A stretch of 64,000 nt of DNA from Bacteroidetes bacterium GWF2_33_38 (GCA_001769505.1 MEOF01000027.1:1-64000); one strand, 5' to 3'. Positions 49,766 through 60,479 are shown, numbered from the stretch's first letter. Translations and numbers: made by a program. The notes: generated by a model from the sequence alone, not told the origin.

Positions 49766-52700
49766 TTATTTTGTCTTTATAATCTTTACAGTCTTGGTCG
49801 ATTTATTATTTAATACTTTTAGTATATAAACACCTGGTTTTAAATCTCGTCCTATTTCAAGTTGTAAATTCGGCTCGATAGTTTCTTCCAAAATAAATTG
49901 TCCTGAAATATCATATAAACGCAATGTGCAAGCATCTTCAGAATCAATCTTAACATTTATTTTTGTACTATTGTTAAATGGATTTGGATAAACGTTTACT
50001 TCTGATATTTGCTCTCCATTTTCATCACTTAATTCAAATTCTCTTGAGCCACTTGTACTAAACGAAACTGGATTTGAAAAACTTGTGTACATTCCATTCG
50101 AATATGTTCTGATTTTACAACTATAATTTGTACCAGCTGCTAATCCTGTAAGCGTTGCAGGACTTGATGATATGTTTTTGTAATAATACGTACTTGTTCC
50201 GTCTTTGTAATACATTATCTGATATATACTAGCTCCAGTTTCATCAAATGTTAAAGTTGCTGAATTCACAGTTGGAACGCCAAAAACAGCTAAATTTGAT
50301 GCTGCGACAGAAGACCCCGCTGCTGTTGTGAATGATATTAGTGATGAATATGTATTATATACGCCACCAGATAAAGTTCTAATTCTACAATTATAAGTTG
50401 TACTCGGCTCCAATGCTTGTAAGGTATATGGACTAGAACTTGCATTTTGTATTTGATAATTTGATGATCCTTCAGCAAAAAACTGTATTTGATAGCCAGT
50501 TGCTCCGCTTCCACTCCAAACTAAAGTAGCTGTATTTGCCGTTGGAGAACCTTGTACCGCAAGACTTGAAGCAGCTATCGAAGACCCTGCGGCCGTTGTA
50601 AATGATATCAGAGATGAATATGTATTATACACACCTCCTGATAAAGTCCTGATTCTGCAATTATAAGTTGTGCTTGGCTCAAGTGCATACAAAGTTATTG
50701 GGCTTGTGGTCGAATTTTGAAATAAATAGCTTGTAGTTCCTTCTTTAAAATACTGAATTTGGTAACTTGTTGCTCCACTGCCACTCCATATTAAAGTTGC
50801 TGTATTTGCCGTTGGAGAACCTTGAACTGCAAAACTTGATGCAGCTATCGAAGCCCCCGCAGCTGTTGTAAAAGAAATTTCCGAAGAATATGTTGTATAT
50901 ACACCTCCTGATAATGTTCTTATTTTACAACGATACGTTGAACTTGGTTCCAATGCTTGCAATGTAAATGGACTTGCAATTGTATTTTGAAGTAAATAAT
51001 TTGTAGTTCCTTCTTTATAGTATAAAATTTGATAACTTGTAGCTCCACTTCCGCTCCAAACTAAAGTTGCTGTATTTGCTGTTGGAGAACCCTGAACAGC
51101 AAGACCTGATGCAGCTATCGAAGACCCAGCTGCTGTTGTAAATGATAATATTGAGGAATATGAGGTATATACTCCGTCAATTAACGATCTTATCCTGCAA
51201 TTATAAATTGTGCTCGGTTCAAGTGCTTGCAGAGTAGTAGGGCTTGAACTTATATCTCTGAAAAGATAAGTAGTGGTTCCTTGCACAAAATATTGAATCT
51301 GGTAGCTTGTAGCTCCGCTTCCGTCCCAAATTAAAGTTGTTGTATTTGCTGTAGGAGAACCTTGTACGGCAAAATTGATAGCCGCTTTACTATTCATTAT
51401 GGATATATTTGCAGTTACATTCTGATTAACAACATTTAACGCTCCATTTGTTGGATGAAAACCAGATTTGGTTATTGAATATGCAAGATTATTTGCAACT
51501 TCAACTCCAGTAAATGTAGCAGCTCCCGATGCATTCGTATATAGATTTGTTGAATTAAAGTTTATGTAAGCATTTTCAATAGGAATACCATTATTCGTTA
51601 CATTGAATGTTACATTGTATTTTACAGAAATGCTTCTGCTTCCTATAGGGGCTGATACCGATGGAGATTCTGAACTTCCGTCAACGGTAATCGATGTGCA
51701 TTGAGCATCAATCACATTATTATTTGTAGCTGTTGACCGAACAGAATATGCTAACCAAAAATAATTTGCTCCTTCAGCAAGAGTTTGCGTTCCATTGAAC
51801 GAAAATACTCCACTTGGAGATGCAACCGTACTTCCAAATTGATTGGTAAGAGCAAAAGAACTGCTTGTTGATGTATAATAAAGCTTTGCATCGTATATAT
51901 CGGCTACATTTGATGTTCCAGTTGTATTTAAAGAAAATGATGTTGCTGAAATAGGTTCATCGCTGTTTTCTGTAACAATTTGAATTCCTATCACCTCTTG
52001 ATTTGTAGTTCCTGCAGTAACATCGGTTGTATTGTTTTGTGTTGTTGTACTTGATACATAATTCATAGTAGGTACTAGAGATGTTCGGTAATTCGATACA
52101 ACACCTTTTGTTTCACGAAGAGTTTGAGCATTATTGCCAGTTGTTGAATTTCCTGTTGGTTGACCTAAATAACTAATATTAGGGTCAGAAAAATAAGCAA
52201 CCCTGTCATGGTCAATTCCATCAGCAAAATAAGTTCCTGACTCATATGTCATTATATCGCAATATTTGCCGTCATCACTCCCTGTCCATCTCCAACCAGC
52301 AGAGAAAGAATATAGACCAGGACCGGGCTGAGTTGTTTGGTTAATATGATGATGTGCTCCCATATTATGCCCAACCTCATGAATGGTTGTAAACGTCCAG
52401 CTTGCCTGTTGAACTCTAGTAATTGAAAATCCGTAGGCAGGAGATCCATTCGTATTATTAAGCAAATACCCTAAGCCTCCTGTATTATTTTCTAATGTCA
52501 AAAATACAACAACGTCAGCAGCATAAGTGTCTCGCCAAGTATGCACAACATCAATGTATCCATCAGAAGTAGATTGAATTCTTGATAAATCGGTACTAGC
52601 ATCTACCTCAGTATATTCTACCTGTGCCGAATATACAAGATTTAGAGTAATGCCCGTATTACTATTATCTAGCCCTAGCTGAGATTTTTCCATCAGCGAT

Positions 52701-53380
52701 GCAATCGTATTGTTAATTCCCCCCTCATTTGTTGTCGCCCAACTCGAAGCAGCGGGAGTATAAACAATTAACAAATCAATTGTTGCTGGATCATTAGGAC
52801 CTCTTAAAACTGGAGAATCATTTAAAGATGTTCTATCATCAGAATTCATAATATTTTCGGAAGGAATTAATGATTCGCCTCCTTCTAAAACATCAATTAG
52901 ATTATTGTTTAAATACAATAAGTAATCTGCTTGTGACGCTTGGTGTTTTCGTAAAATATATTTTTCATGTAGTTCAGGGATCTCAATATTCATAAATACG
53001 TTTCCGTTAGAAATTGTGATTACGCAATATCCGTACTCATAATCAATAATTTTGGCACGAATAGACTTGGTTCCATTCACATCAATACTAACTTTCTCGA
53101 TGCTGGCACTATACTTTCTATCAGAAAAAAGATCTAATACTAATGTGTCATTTACATTCTGAGGTGTTAGATTCTCGAGTCGATTACTCAATACTATTTG
53201 CCTATATTTTACCGCATTATGAAATGCAATAAGCCCCGATCTTTCGTTCGTGCACATTTCAGAATAATTTTCTGAACTTTGTTGGTTGATATTAAATTTT
53301 TGATTTTGCCCTTGAACAAGCAAACAATTGCCAATAACTATGACTGTTAAAAATATTGCGGAAACTATTTTATATTTCAT
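49766..53380 (-). CDS. Secreted zinc metalloprotease with fibronectin III repeats and T9SS tail
   Basis: 1204 residues. A signal peptide (ILTVIVIGNCLLVQGQ-like, read at the N-terminus) and propeptide precede a reprolysin/metzincin-type protease with zinc motif HEVGHNMGAHHH (about 335-346). Then come a BNR/sialidase-like Ig region, a carboxypeptidase-regulatory-like domain, and five nearly identical fibronectin type III repeats of about 90 residues. A type IX sorting domain (NVYPNPFNNSTKI ... LKPGVYILKVLNN) ends it. It probably degrades extracellular protein. A bidirectional terminator follows its stop. Confidence 0.88.
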   Translation of the reverse strand: MKYKIVSAIFLTVIVIGNCLLVQGQNQKFNINQQSSENYSEMCTNERSGLIAFHNAVKYRQIVLSNRLENLTPQNVNDTLVLDLFSDRKYSASIEKVSIDVNGTKSIRAKIIDYEYGYCVITISNGNVFMNIEIPELHEKYILRKHQASQADYLLYLNNNLIDVLEGGESLIPSENIMNSDDRTSLNDSPVLRGPNDPATIDLLIVYTPAASSWATTNEGGINNTIASLMEKSQLGLDNSNTGITLNLVYSAQVEYTEVDASTDLSRIQSTSDGYIDVVHTWRDTYAADVVVFLTLENNTGGLGYLLNNTNGSPAYGFSITRVQQASWTFTTIHEVGHNMGAHHHINQTTQPGPGLYSFSAGWRWTGSDDGKYCDIMTYESGTYFADGIDHDRVAYFSDPNISYLGQPTGNSTTGNNAQTLRETKGVVSNYRTSLVPTMNYVSSTTTQNNTTDVTAGTTNQEVIGIQIVTENSDEPISATSFSLNTTGTSNVADIYDAKLYYTSTSSSFALTNQFGSTVASPSGVFSFNGTQTLAEGANYFWLAYSVRSTATNNNVIDAQCTSITVDGSSESPSVSAPIGSRSISVKYNVTFNVTNNGIPIENAYINFNSTNLYTNASGAATFTGVEVANNLAYSITKSGFHPTNGALNVVNQNVTANISIMNSKAAINFAVQGSPTANTTTLIWDGSGATSYQIQYFVQGTTTYLFRDISSSPTTLQALEPSTIYNCRIRSLIDGVYTSYSSILSFTTAAGSSIAASGLAVQGSPTANTATLVWSGSGATSYQILYYKEGTTNYLLQNTIASPFTLQALEPSSTYRCKIRTLSGGVYTTYSSEISFTTAAGASIAASSFAVQGSPTANTATLIWSGSGATSYQIQYFKEGTTSYLFQNSTTSPITLYALEPSTTYNCRIRTLSGGVYNTYSSLISFTTAAGSSIAASSLAVQGSPTANTATLVWSGSGATGYQIQFFAEGSSNYQIQNASSSPYTLQALEPSTTYNCRIRTLSGGVYNTYSSLISFTTAAGSSVAASNLAVFGVPTVNSATLTFDETGASIYQIMYYKDGTSTYYYKNISSSPATLTGLAAGTNYSCKIRTYSNGMYTSFSNPVSFSTSGSREFELSDENGEQISEVNVYPNPFNNSTKINVKIDSEDACTLRLYDISGQFILEETIEPNLQLEIGRDLKPGVYILKVLNNKSTKTVKIIKTK
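50041..51389 (-). repeat. Five 270-bp tandem coding repeats (fibronectin III)
   Basis: Within the metalloprotease, five 90-residue units share VQGSPTANTATLVWSGSGAT, LEPSTTYNCRIRTLSGGVY and SFTTAAGSS. The middle three are most alike and the last is diverged. At the DNA level this is a 270-bp tandem array that could gain or lose units by recombination, changing how far the protease domain stands from the cell surface. Confidence 0.9.
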
Positions 53381-53537
53381 ATTTTGGTTGTTTAATTTAT
53401 AAAAACTTTTGTACGTAAATAAATATATATTGTTCGTTTTTTATTCTGTTTTCTTGAATAAAAATGAATAGCTGTAATTTATCCGAAAATGAACCGTTGA
53501 TGTAAAATATTCCTTATTTTTGCTTTTGAATACAAGA

Positions 53538-54647
53538 ATGAAAAAGAGAATAATCATATCGGTTACCAACGATTTAATTTCTGATCAACGAGTGCATAAA
53601 ATTGCAACGAGTTTGCATGATAGTGGCTTTAACATTATTTTAATTGGTCGAAAGTTAAAGAAGAGTATAAGTTTAGATTCAAGAAAATATGCAACAAAGC
53701 GAATGTCTCTTCTATTCAATCGCGGATCTCTTTTCTATGCAGAATACAATTTCCGGTTGTTTTTTTTACTTCTTTTTTCAAAAGTTGATATTTTATTATC
53801 AAACGATTTAGATTCATTACCAGCAAATTATTTGATGTCTAAAATTAGACGAAAAATAATTGTTTACGATAGCCATGAATATTTTACGGAGGTTCCCGAA
53901 TTAGTTAATCGACCTAAAATTAAACTGATTTGGTCGAAAATTGAACAATTGATATTGCCAAAATTAAAAAACACTTATACCGTATGTGAATCTATCGCAA
54001 ATGAATATAATACTAAATATAATACATGTTTTCAGGTAATTAGAAATGTCCCTCGTTCACGAAAAATATCAGATGAGGTAGAATCTCCTTTTCCAAATAA
54101 CAAAAAAATCATTCTATATCAGGGAGCACTAAATATTGGTCGTGGGCTTGAACAAATGATCGAAGCCATGGAGTACATCGAAAACAGTCTTTTCGTGCTG
54201 ATTGGCGATGGTGATATTTCTGAAAAACTTAAGAATTTGGTTGATACAAAACATCTTAACGATAAAGTGAAATTTTTAGGAAAAATTCCTTTTCAAAATT
54301 TGTATAAATATACCCGTTTCGCTCATTTAGGAATTTCATTGGAAGAAAATATGGGGTTGAACTATTATTTTTCATTGCCAAACAAACTTTTTGACTATAT
54401 CCAAGCCGAGGTTCCTGTTCTTGTTTCCAATTTTCCTGAAATGAAAAATATTGTTGATACTTATAAAATCGGTGCTATCTGCAATGCAAAATCATCGACC
54501 GAACTAGCCATGCAAATTAACACGATTTTAGAGGACAAAACAACATACAATTTGTATAAAAAAAACCTAAATATTGCAGCAAAAGAACTTGTTTGGGAAA
54601 ACGAAGAAAAAAACCTTTTAAAACTCATTGAGAAAAGCATTTTATAA
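53538..54647 (+). CDS. Glycosyltransferase, GT4-like
   Basis: 369 residues from ATG 53538. A GT-B fold start (KKRIIISVTNDLISDQRVHK), a middle nucleotide-binding pattern, and C-terminal donor-side motifs KIILYQGALNIGRGLEQMI and FSLPNKLFDYIQAEVPVLVS are typical of GT4. It would transfer a sugar to a cell-surface polymer. No polysaccharide gene cluster surrounds it, so the pathway is unclear. Confidence 0.85.
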   Translation: MKKRIIISVTNDLISDQRVHKIATSLHDSGFNIILIGRKLKKSISLDSRKYATKRMSLLFNRGSLFYAEYNFRLFFLLLFSKVDILLSNDLDSLPANYLMSKIRRKIIVYDSHEYFTEVPELVNRPKIKLIWSKIEQLILPKLKNTYTVCESIANEYNTKYNTCFQVIRNVPRSRKISDEVESPFPNNKKIILYQGALNIGRGLEQMIEAMEYIENSLFVLIGDGDISEKLKNLVDTKHLNDKVKFLGKIPFQNLYKYTRFAHLGISLEENMGLNYYFSLPNKLFDYIQAEVPVLVSNFPEMKNIVDTYKIGAICNAKSSTELAMQINTILEDKTTYNLYKKNLNIAAKELVWENEEKNLLKLIEKSIL

Positions 54648-54666
54648 TCAATGCTTTTCTCTTTTT
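54630..54666 (+). terminator. Terminator of the glycosyltransferase gene
   Basis: GAGAAAAGCATT pairs with AATGCTTTTCTC across an 8-base loop and is followed by a T-run. The stop codon lies inside the loop region, so translation ends within the stem-loop. Confidence 0.85.
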
Positions 54667-54819
54667 GCTAGTAATGCATTTAGAATTATAATCGTGATAA
54701 CAATATTTAAAGTAGAAAAATTAAAAATTAGATATGAATCGCAAAAAAAAATGAATATAGATATTTGAAAGAAGGAAATTTAAAAATAAATCCTTTAATT
54801 AACTCTACCTTTGTCAAAA

Positions 54820-56064
54820 ATGAAATTAGTAAAATTCTTCCTCGAAAGTTTATATTTTGCAACAAACGCATTGGTTGTAAATAAGTTGCGGACGCTGCTT
54901 TCGTTGCTTGGCGTAACCATTGGAATTTTTGCAATTATTTCGGTTTTTACGGTTATCGATTCGATGGAATACAAGATTAAAACAAGTATCGAATCGCTTG
55001 GCGACAACACGGTTTATATTCAAAAATGGCCATGGGCTTTTGGTGGCGATTATCCTTGGTGGCAATATCTGAAAAGACCTGTTCCGAAACTCAAAGAGTT
55101 AGACAAAATTCTCGAAAAATCCACAACCATCGAAGCCGGGACATTTATGATTTCGACCATGCAAACGGTTCAATATCGAAATAATTCAACTGAAAATTCC
55201 GTAATTATTGCAGCTACTCACGATTACAATAAAATTCGTTCGTTTGAGCTAACTTCGGGACGATATTTTTCAGACTTTGAATCGAAAAGCGGAAGAAACA
55301 AAGCTATTATCGGGAGTGAAATCGCTAAAAACCTATTTGAAAATATCGATCCAATCGATAAAGAAATTAAAGTTGCTGGTAAAAAATTAATCGTTGTCGG
55401 AATTTTCAAAAAAGAGGGAGAAAATATTATGAACAACAGCAACGACAACGCAATTCTTATTCCGATAAATTATGCTCGCAACATTGTTGACATTCAAAAC
55501 GAAAACTTAAATCCAATGATCATGATTAAAGCCAAATCGAATGTAAGCATGAACGAAATGATAAACGAATTGCAAGGAGTTATGCGTTCGATTCATAAAA
55601 TAAAACCTAGCGAAGATGACGATTTTGCACTTAACCGTTCGAGTTTGCTTACCAAAGGATTTAACGATTTATTCAGCATTATAGATATTGCAGGACTAAT
55701 AATTGGAGGGTTTTCGATTTTAGTTGGTGGTTTTGGCATTGCAAACATTATGTTCGTTAGCGTTCGCGAAAGAACCAACATTATAGGAATACAAAAAGCC
55801 TTGGGGGCTAAAAACAATTTTATTCTCTTGCAATTTTTATACGAATCGATGATACTTTGCCTAATCGGCGGAAGTATTGGTTTATTTCTTATATTCATTG
55901 GGCTTCAAATAGCAAATAATCAACTTGATATGGATATGTTTCTTTCGACAAAAAATATTGTTACAGGCTTACTTATTTCAATCATTGTTGGACTTATTTC
56001 AGGTATAGCCCCTGCCCTTTCGGCTTCGAGATTAAATCCAGTTGATGCAATAAATTCTAAGTAG
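54820..56064 (+). CDS. MacB-like ABC transporter permease
   Basis: 414 residues from ATG 54820. The MacB layout is clear: a membrane helix near the N-terminus (about 15-45, NKLRTLLSLLGVTIGIFAII), a large periplasmic domain (about 50-270), then three membrane helices near the C-terminus (starting IIDIAGLIIGGFSILVGGFG, about 286, and SMILCLIGGSIGLFLIFIGL). It exports or extracts lipid-linked or peptide substrates with a separate ATPase, which is not encoded next to it. Role in the host cell is unknown. Confidence 0.85.
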   Translation: MKLVKFFLESLYFATNALVVNKLRTLLSLLGVTIGIFAIISVFTVIDSMEYKIKTSIESLGDNTVYIQKWPWAFGGDYPWWQYLKRPVPKLKELDKILEKSTTIEAGTFMISTMQTVQYRNNSTENSVIIAATHDYNKIRSFELTSGRYFSDFESKSGRNKAIIGSEIAKNLFENIDPIDKEIKVAGKKLIVVGIFKKEGENIMNNSNDNAILIPINYARNIVDIQNENLNPMIMIKAKSNVSMNEMINELQGVMRSIHKIKPSEDDDFALNRSSLLTKGFNDLFSIIDIAGLIIGGFSILVGGFGIANIMFVSVRERTNIIGIQKALGAKNNFILLQFLYESMILCLIGGSIGLFLIFIGLQIANNQLDMDMFLSTKNIVTGLLISIIVGLISGIAPALSASRLNPVDAINSK

Positions 56065-56156
56065 TTCATTAAATTCGTAAAGTTCATCATTTGAAAATGA
56101 AGAATCATTATGTATTTTATCTCTGTCTATTATTTAAACTTATACCAAATTATGAT

Positions 56157-57236
56157 CTATTTTTGAATTAGATTCAAACTTCCGTTTTCGGCAGTTAAGC
56201 TAATTTTCGATTTTTTGCTTCCGTTTCCGATTGTACCATAAACGTAATTGGTTTTGGTGTCTTCTGATATTTTTTCGCTTATCTCCGATATTTCTTTTGG
56301 GTAAGTTAATTCTAAATATTTATGAGTGATATCAACGCTATAAGCGGAGGTTTTTTCGAAAAATAATTTTATGTCGGTGTATTTCGAACTAGCTTTTATA
56401 AGCACAAAATCAGCCTGTATATTATCGATATCAACATCTCCATATTTGAAATCGAAAATTATTTCGGTCGAAAAATCACGAATCGAAAAATCTGAGAAAG
56501 TGCTTTCGCCGTATAAACTCATCAAATTTCCAATATAGAAATTATCTCTCTTCGAATTTGTTTTTAGATTGTCGATGTAGTCGAGTGTAATTTTCGAAGA
56601 CTTGCTGTTAACGATTAATTTGTTCGATTTTTTTACATAAACGTCTTCATACAAGCAAGTTATTCGTGCGGAGTTAATGTAATTAAAAGTTGCATCACCG
56701 AAACTTAAATCCAATTCGTTGTTTGTACCTTCGAGTCTATTAATTTTCAAGTCTCCGTTCGATAATTTCAGGTTTAAATTACCCTTAACATCGTCGATAT
56801 ATACATCTCCGAATTTATTCTCAATTTTTAGATTCACATTTTCGGGAACGTACACCGTATAATTTATCATTACAGAATTCCCACTCAACGAAACTATATC
56901 GTTTATGCTTGACATAATATCGTTTGCTCGTTTCCCTATTTGAGTTTTTGCGGTCAAATAAAATTGCGATGGAACAAATTCAAATTCGAGATCTGTTTTC
57001 ATTTTTTCAAGTTTTTCAACTTTATTTGCTTTTATTTCATAATCGATGGTAATGTACACTGAATCTTTTTCCCAACTTATCAGATGGATTTTTCCATATT
57101 TATTATAAATATCGATAGTCGCATTTTTTTGAACAACAAATCGGCGTTCAACAACATTTGCATAGGTGAATTCTTGTGCAAATCCTTGTATTGTAATTAT
57201 AGTAAATACAAGCAGAAATAATATTTTATAAATCAT
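56157..57236 (-). CDS. DUF4097-like beta-helix protein
   Basis: 359 residues from ATG 57236, chosen because the upstream start at 57284 would overlap the preceding gene far more. A signal peptide (ILFLLVFTIITIQGFAQ) is followed by DUF4097-type beta-solenoid repeats (KIENKFGDVYIDDVKGNLNL, LKLSNGDLKINRLEGTNNEL). Such proteins often accompany sigma/anti-sigma pairs, as here. It overlaps the anti-sigma-like gene by 11 bases. The molecular role is unknown. Confidence 0.7.
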   Translation of the reverse strand: MIYKILFLLVFTIITIQGFAQEFTYANVVERRFVVQKNATIDIYNKYGKIHLISWEKDSVYITIDYEIKANKVEKLEKMKTDLEFEFVPSQFYLTAKTQIGKRANDIMSSINDIVSLSGNSVMINYTVYVPENVNLKIENKFGDVYIDDVKGNLNLKLSNGDLKINRLEGTNNELDLSFGDATFNYINSARITCLYEDVYVKKSNKLIVNSKSSKITLDYIDNLKTNSKRDNFYIGNLMSLYGESTFSDFSIRDFSTEIIFDFKYGDVDIDNIQADFVLIKASSKYTDIKLFFEKTSAYSVDITHKYLELTYPKEISEISEKISEDTKTNYVYGTIGNGSKKSKISLTAENGSLNLIQK

Positions 57237-57792
57237 ATTGTTCGATTTTACTGTTTTCATTTTTTTCGTCTTTATCTTTTTCAAGCATGCTTAATATATC
57301 TTCTAAAATTTCGAGTTTTAGTCTGTAATTTTGAATCATTGCTTGGACAACTTCTTCGTTGGCAACATTGTCTTTTAAGTCATTTTTGAGTTCAATATAA
57401 ATACTGTCGAGTTCCAATAAGTCGCTTTTAATATCTGATTTAAGCGAAGGGTCGTTTGATGTATATTTGAAAAGCTCATCCATTTTTTCGTTTATCTGAG
57501 AAGAGTAATAAGCCTCTGCTTCAGAAATTTCTGGAATATTAATTTTAAATTCGGAGCTTGTTTCTGCCCTCATCTTTTTTTCGCTTGATTCAATGTACAT
57601 GCGAATTAAAAAACCACTAATCAAGAGAATAACTGCGGCGGCGGCGTAGCGAAAGTAAGAAGTAAAACGAATTGTTTTTTTCTTTTCATCCGGCAATGAC
57701 TGTTCGATTTTGTCCCATATATCTACGTCGGGTTCGCGAACATCAAATTCGTCGTGATGATTTTCTACAAATTTTTCAAAATTATCTTTCAT
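57226..57792 (-). CDS. Putative anti-sigma factor
   Basis: 188 residues from ATG 57792. A cytoplasmic N-terminal part (1-45, FVENHHDEFDVREPDVDIWD) and one membrane helix (about 53-70, YAAAAVILLISGFLIRMYI) precede a mostly helical periplasmic part. No typical anti-sigma zinc motif is seen. The position between ECF sigma and DUF4097 genes, plus the single membrane segment, supports an anti-sigma role, which is inferred. Confidence 0.6.
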   Translation of the reverse strand: MKDNFEKFVENHHDEFDVREPDVDIWDKIEQSLPDEKKKTIRFTSYFRYAAAAVILLISGFLIRMYIESSEKKMRAETSSEFKINIPEISEAEAYYSSQINEKMDELFKYTSNDPSLKSDIKSDLLELDSIYIELKNDLKDNVANEEVVQAMIQNYRLKLEILEDILSMLEKDKDEKNENSKIEQYDL

Positions 57793-57796
57793 TTTT

Positions 57797-58393
57797 TTAA
57801 TCTTCAACGTTAATAAATTTCACGTTCAATAGTTCTCTTATTTTATTTTTAGCTCTCAAATATTGACTTTTTGAAGTCGATTCTGAGATTCCTAATATTT
57901 CAGATATTTCGATGTGATCATAACCTTCGAGCATATAAAGCGAGAAAATAACACGGTAACCATCGGGCAATTGTTCAACTGCATTTCTGATTTTTTGCAC
58001 TTCATATTCGATTTCCGTTTCATTGTTTTCTTCAGTTGCGTCCTTGTAAGTTAAGCGAACATCTTCAACCAATACCAATTCTGTTTTTCTTCTTTTTAAT
58101 TCGTTTATACATTTATTAATCACAATTCGTTTTATCCAAGCTCCAAAAGTTGATTCGTAACGGAATGTGTTGAGTTTTTTGAACGCTTCAGTAAACGATT
58201 CTTGCAACATATCCTCCGCATCTTCTTTTTTGTTCATCATACGAAAACTTATATTATACATAGCTTTTGCGTAAAGCTTATATAATTCGAATTGAGATTT
58301 TCGGTCGCCTTTTTTGCTTTTCTCAATTATTTCTTGATGTATTTCCGTATTATATTGAATCAACTTAAAAACGTTTTCAGATACAAATGACAA
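57797..58393 (-). CDS. ECF-type RNA polymerase sigma factor
   Basis: 198 residues. Region 2 (about 25-100, FELYKLYAKAMYNISFRMMN, DAEDMLQESFTEAFKKLNTF) and region 4 (about 130-185, LPDGYRVIFSLYMLEGYDHI, EISEILGISESTSKSQYLRA) are complete. The apparent start is TTG at 58391-58393. It heads an operon with the anti-sigma-like and DUF4097 genes, likely an envelope-response unit. Confidence 0.92.
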   Translation of the reverse strand: MSFVSENVFKLIQYNTEIHQEIIEKSKKGDRKSQFELYKLYAKAMYNISFRMMNKKEDAEDMLQESFTEAFKKLNTFRYESTFGAWIKRIVINKCINELKRRKTELVLVEDVRLTYKDATEENNETEIEYEVQKIRNAVEQLPDGYRVIFSLYMLEGYDHIEISEILGISESTSKSQYLRAKNKIRELLNVKFINVED

Positions 58394-58557
58394 ATTTAAA
58401 ATTAAAGGGTTGCATTTGGGAATAAATATGTTGAAATTATTTATGTTTTATTTAAAACACCTATTTGTTGGACAGATAGTAGAAAACGAGGGCGTTTTTT
58501 TCAATTTGTTAAAAATGTTTTATACTTTTATAAAAATTAACCATATAAATAATCGCT

Positions 58558-59901
58558 ATGGAAAGTATAAAAATTAAGCTCGATAAAATTTATGATTTTG
58601 TGTCGAAAAACGATGTTTTTAGCTATAAAAATGAAATTAGCAAACATATTTTAGCAATCGAAAACAAAACTGGAAAAGGAAACGATTTTTTAGGATGGTT
58701 AGATTTGCCTTCGTCGATTTCGGAAACTGAAATTTCTAAAATTGAAAAAACTGCAGCACTTTTAAAATCGAAAGTTGAAATTTTGGTTGTTATTGGAATT
58801 GGTGGTTCATATTTAGGTTCAAAAGCTGTAATTGAAGCACTTTCGAATAGTTTTGAAGCATTAAACTCGAACCGTAAAAATCCTTTGGTTGTGTTTGCAG
58901 GTCAAAATATTAGCGAAGATTATACGCACGAATTAATTGATCTTTTAGATACAAAGTCGTATGGAATTGTTGTAATTTCAAAATCGGGAACAACCACCGA
59001 ACCTGCAATTGCATTCAGAATTTTGAAAAATCATATCGAAAAAAAATACGGAAAAGAAGAAGCAAAACAACGAATTGTTGCCGTTACCGATGCAAAACGT
59101 GGAGCGTTGAAACAGGTTGCAAACAATGAAGGTTACACAACTTTTGACATTGCCGACGATATTGGCGGACGATATTCAGTTTTAACTGCCGTTGGACTTT
59201 TGCCAATTGCAGTTGCTGGTTTCAATATTCGCAAATTGATTGACGGAGCAAAACATATCGAAAAAAATTCAGGAAATAATGTAGCTTTTGAAGAAAATAT
59301 TTGTGCAGTTTATGCAGCTGCTCGAAATGCTTTGTACGAAAAAGGAAAAACCAACGAAATTTTGGTAAATTATGTTCCAAAACTTCATTTTGTTGCCGAA
59401 TGGTGGAAACAATTGTATGGCGAAAGTGAAGGAAAAGAAAACAAAGGAATTTTTCCTGCAAGTGTTGATTTTACAAGCGATTTGCATTCAATGGGACAAT
59501 ATATTCAAGAAGGTTTACGCAACATTTTTGAAACTGTGATTTCGATAAAAGAACCAAATTCGAATGTTGCAGTTCCAACTGATAGTGCAAATATTGATGG
59601 TTTGAATTTCATTGCTGGAAAACGAATTGACGAAGTGAACAAAATGGCTGAACTCGGCACTATGATTGCTCACGTTGATGGCGGAGTTCCAAATATTAGA
59701 ATTGAATTGCCAAAATTGAACGAATATTATATTGGACAAACTTTGTATTTTTTCGAAAAAGCTTGTGCAATTAGCGGTTATATTTTAGATGTAAATCCAT
59801 TTGACCAACCGGGTGTTGAAGCTTACAAGAAAAATATGTTTGCTTTGCTCGGAAAACCTGGTTTTGAAAAAGAAACGGAGGAAATTAGAAAGAGAATTTA
59901 A
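58558..59901 (+). CDS. pgi: Glucose-6-phosphate isomerase
   Basis: 447 residues, the short form found in Bacteroidetes and Firmicutes. It interconverts glucose 6-phosphate and fructose 6-phosphate. GPI signatures are visible: [20 protein letters not shown], the sugar-phosphate loop [32 protein letters not shown] and [18 protein letters not shown]. The catalytic Glu and Lys regions follow in order. The next gene begins one base after the stop. Confidence 0.97.
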   Translation: MESIKIKLDKIYDFVSKNDVFSYKNEISKHILAIENKTGKGNDFLGWLDLPSSISETEISKIEKTAALLKSKVEILVVIGIGGSYLGSKAVIEALSNSFEALNSNRKNPLVVFAGQNISEDYTHELIDLLDTKSYGIVVISKSGTTTEPAIAFRILKNHIEKKYGKEEAKQRIVAVTDAKRGALKQVANNEGYTTFDIADDIGGRYSVLTAVGLLPIAVAGFNIRKLIDGAKHIEKNSGNNVAFEENICAVYAAARNALYEKGKTNEILVNYVPKLHFVAEWWKQLYGESEGKENKGIFPASVDFTSDLHSMGQYIQEGLRNIFETVISIKEPNSNVAVPTDSANIDGLNFIAGKRIDEVNKMAELGTMIAHVDGGVPNIRIELPKLNEYYIGQTLYFFEKACAISGYILDVNPFDQPGVEAYKKNMFALLGKPGFEKETEEIRKRI

Positions 59902-59902
59902 T

Positions 59903-60310
59903 ATGAGATTTCTATTAATTTTATTGTCAATTATATATATTTTTACTCTTTCAAGTTGTGTTGATATTATTGAAAAAACTTATTGGAGTGAAGGAAATTA
60001 TTATGTTACTGATAATCCAGGTGAAACATCTTGCAAAACGTTGTATTATAAAATTGGAAATAATGACGGAATAGGAAGAGTTGATTATGTTTCAAAAATA
60101 GGTTTTAATAAAAATTTCATTATTGTTGAAACTCTTAATAATGAAACAAAAAATAACAGAACTTATTGGATTTTGAATAAAGAAAAGGACAATAGTAAAT
60201 ATAATGCAAATGAAATTATTGAAGGTCTTTTTATTTTTAATGATTTTAAGAAAAGAACTTCAGAACTTAATATTTTAAATATCCTTTTCACTAAAGATTT
60301 TCAGAAATAA
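59903..60310 (+). CDS. Small putative lipoprotein
   Basis: 135 residues from ATG 59903; a longer open frame starting at 59801 lies mostly within pgi and is rejected. A lipobox (LLSIIYIFTLSSCVD) ends the signal peptide. The mature part is beta-rich with several Asn/Tyr residues (YWSEGNYYVTDNPGETSCKT). It probably co-transcribes with pgi by proximity, but the role is unknown. Confidence 0.65.
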   Translation: MRFLLILLSIIYIFTLSSCVDIIEKTYWSEGNYYVTDNPGETSCKTLYYKIGNNDGIGRVDYVSKIGFNKNFIIVETLNNETKNNRTYWILNKEKDNSKYNANEIIEGLFIFNDFKKRTSELNILNILFTKDFQK

Positions 60311-60433
60311 TTTTCTTATTGGTGTTATCAACAACAAAGAAAAAAAAATCAGAACAAATAAAATTTTTATTGCAATGAAAATTTGCATATTTTGTTTTAA
60401 AATATTGTTGGCATTCCCGTTGGGACGGTCGAT

Positions 60434-60479
60434 GTAGGGACAGGTCGCATTGTAGGGACAGGTCGCGACCTGTCCCTAC
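60434..60479. repeat. REP palindrome and half copy upstream of the RAYT gene
   Basis: A 28-bp perfect palindrome (60452-60479) is made of GTAGGGACAGGTCG and its exact complement. A directly repeated left half lies at 60434-60449. The same palindrome recurs inside the adjacent transposase gene (60824-60851). The full copy could form a strong cruciform and is the likely substrate of the encoded Y1 transposase. Confidence 0.85.

Noticed and set aside
59801-59902. Longer start for the small lipoprotein
   Set aside because: This part lies inside pgi. The lipobox-bearing start at 59903, one base after the pgi stop, is better.
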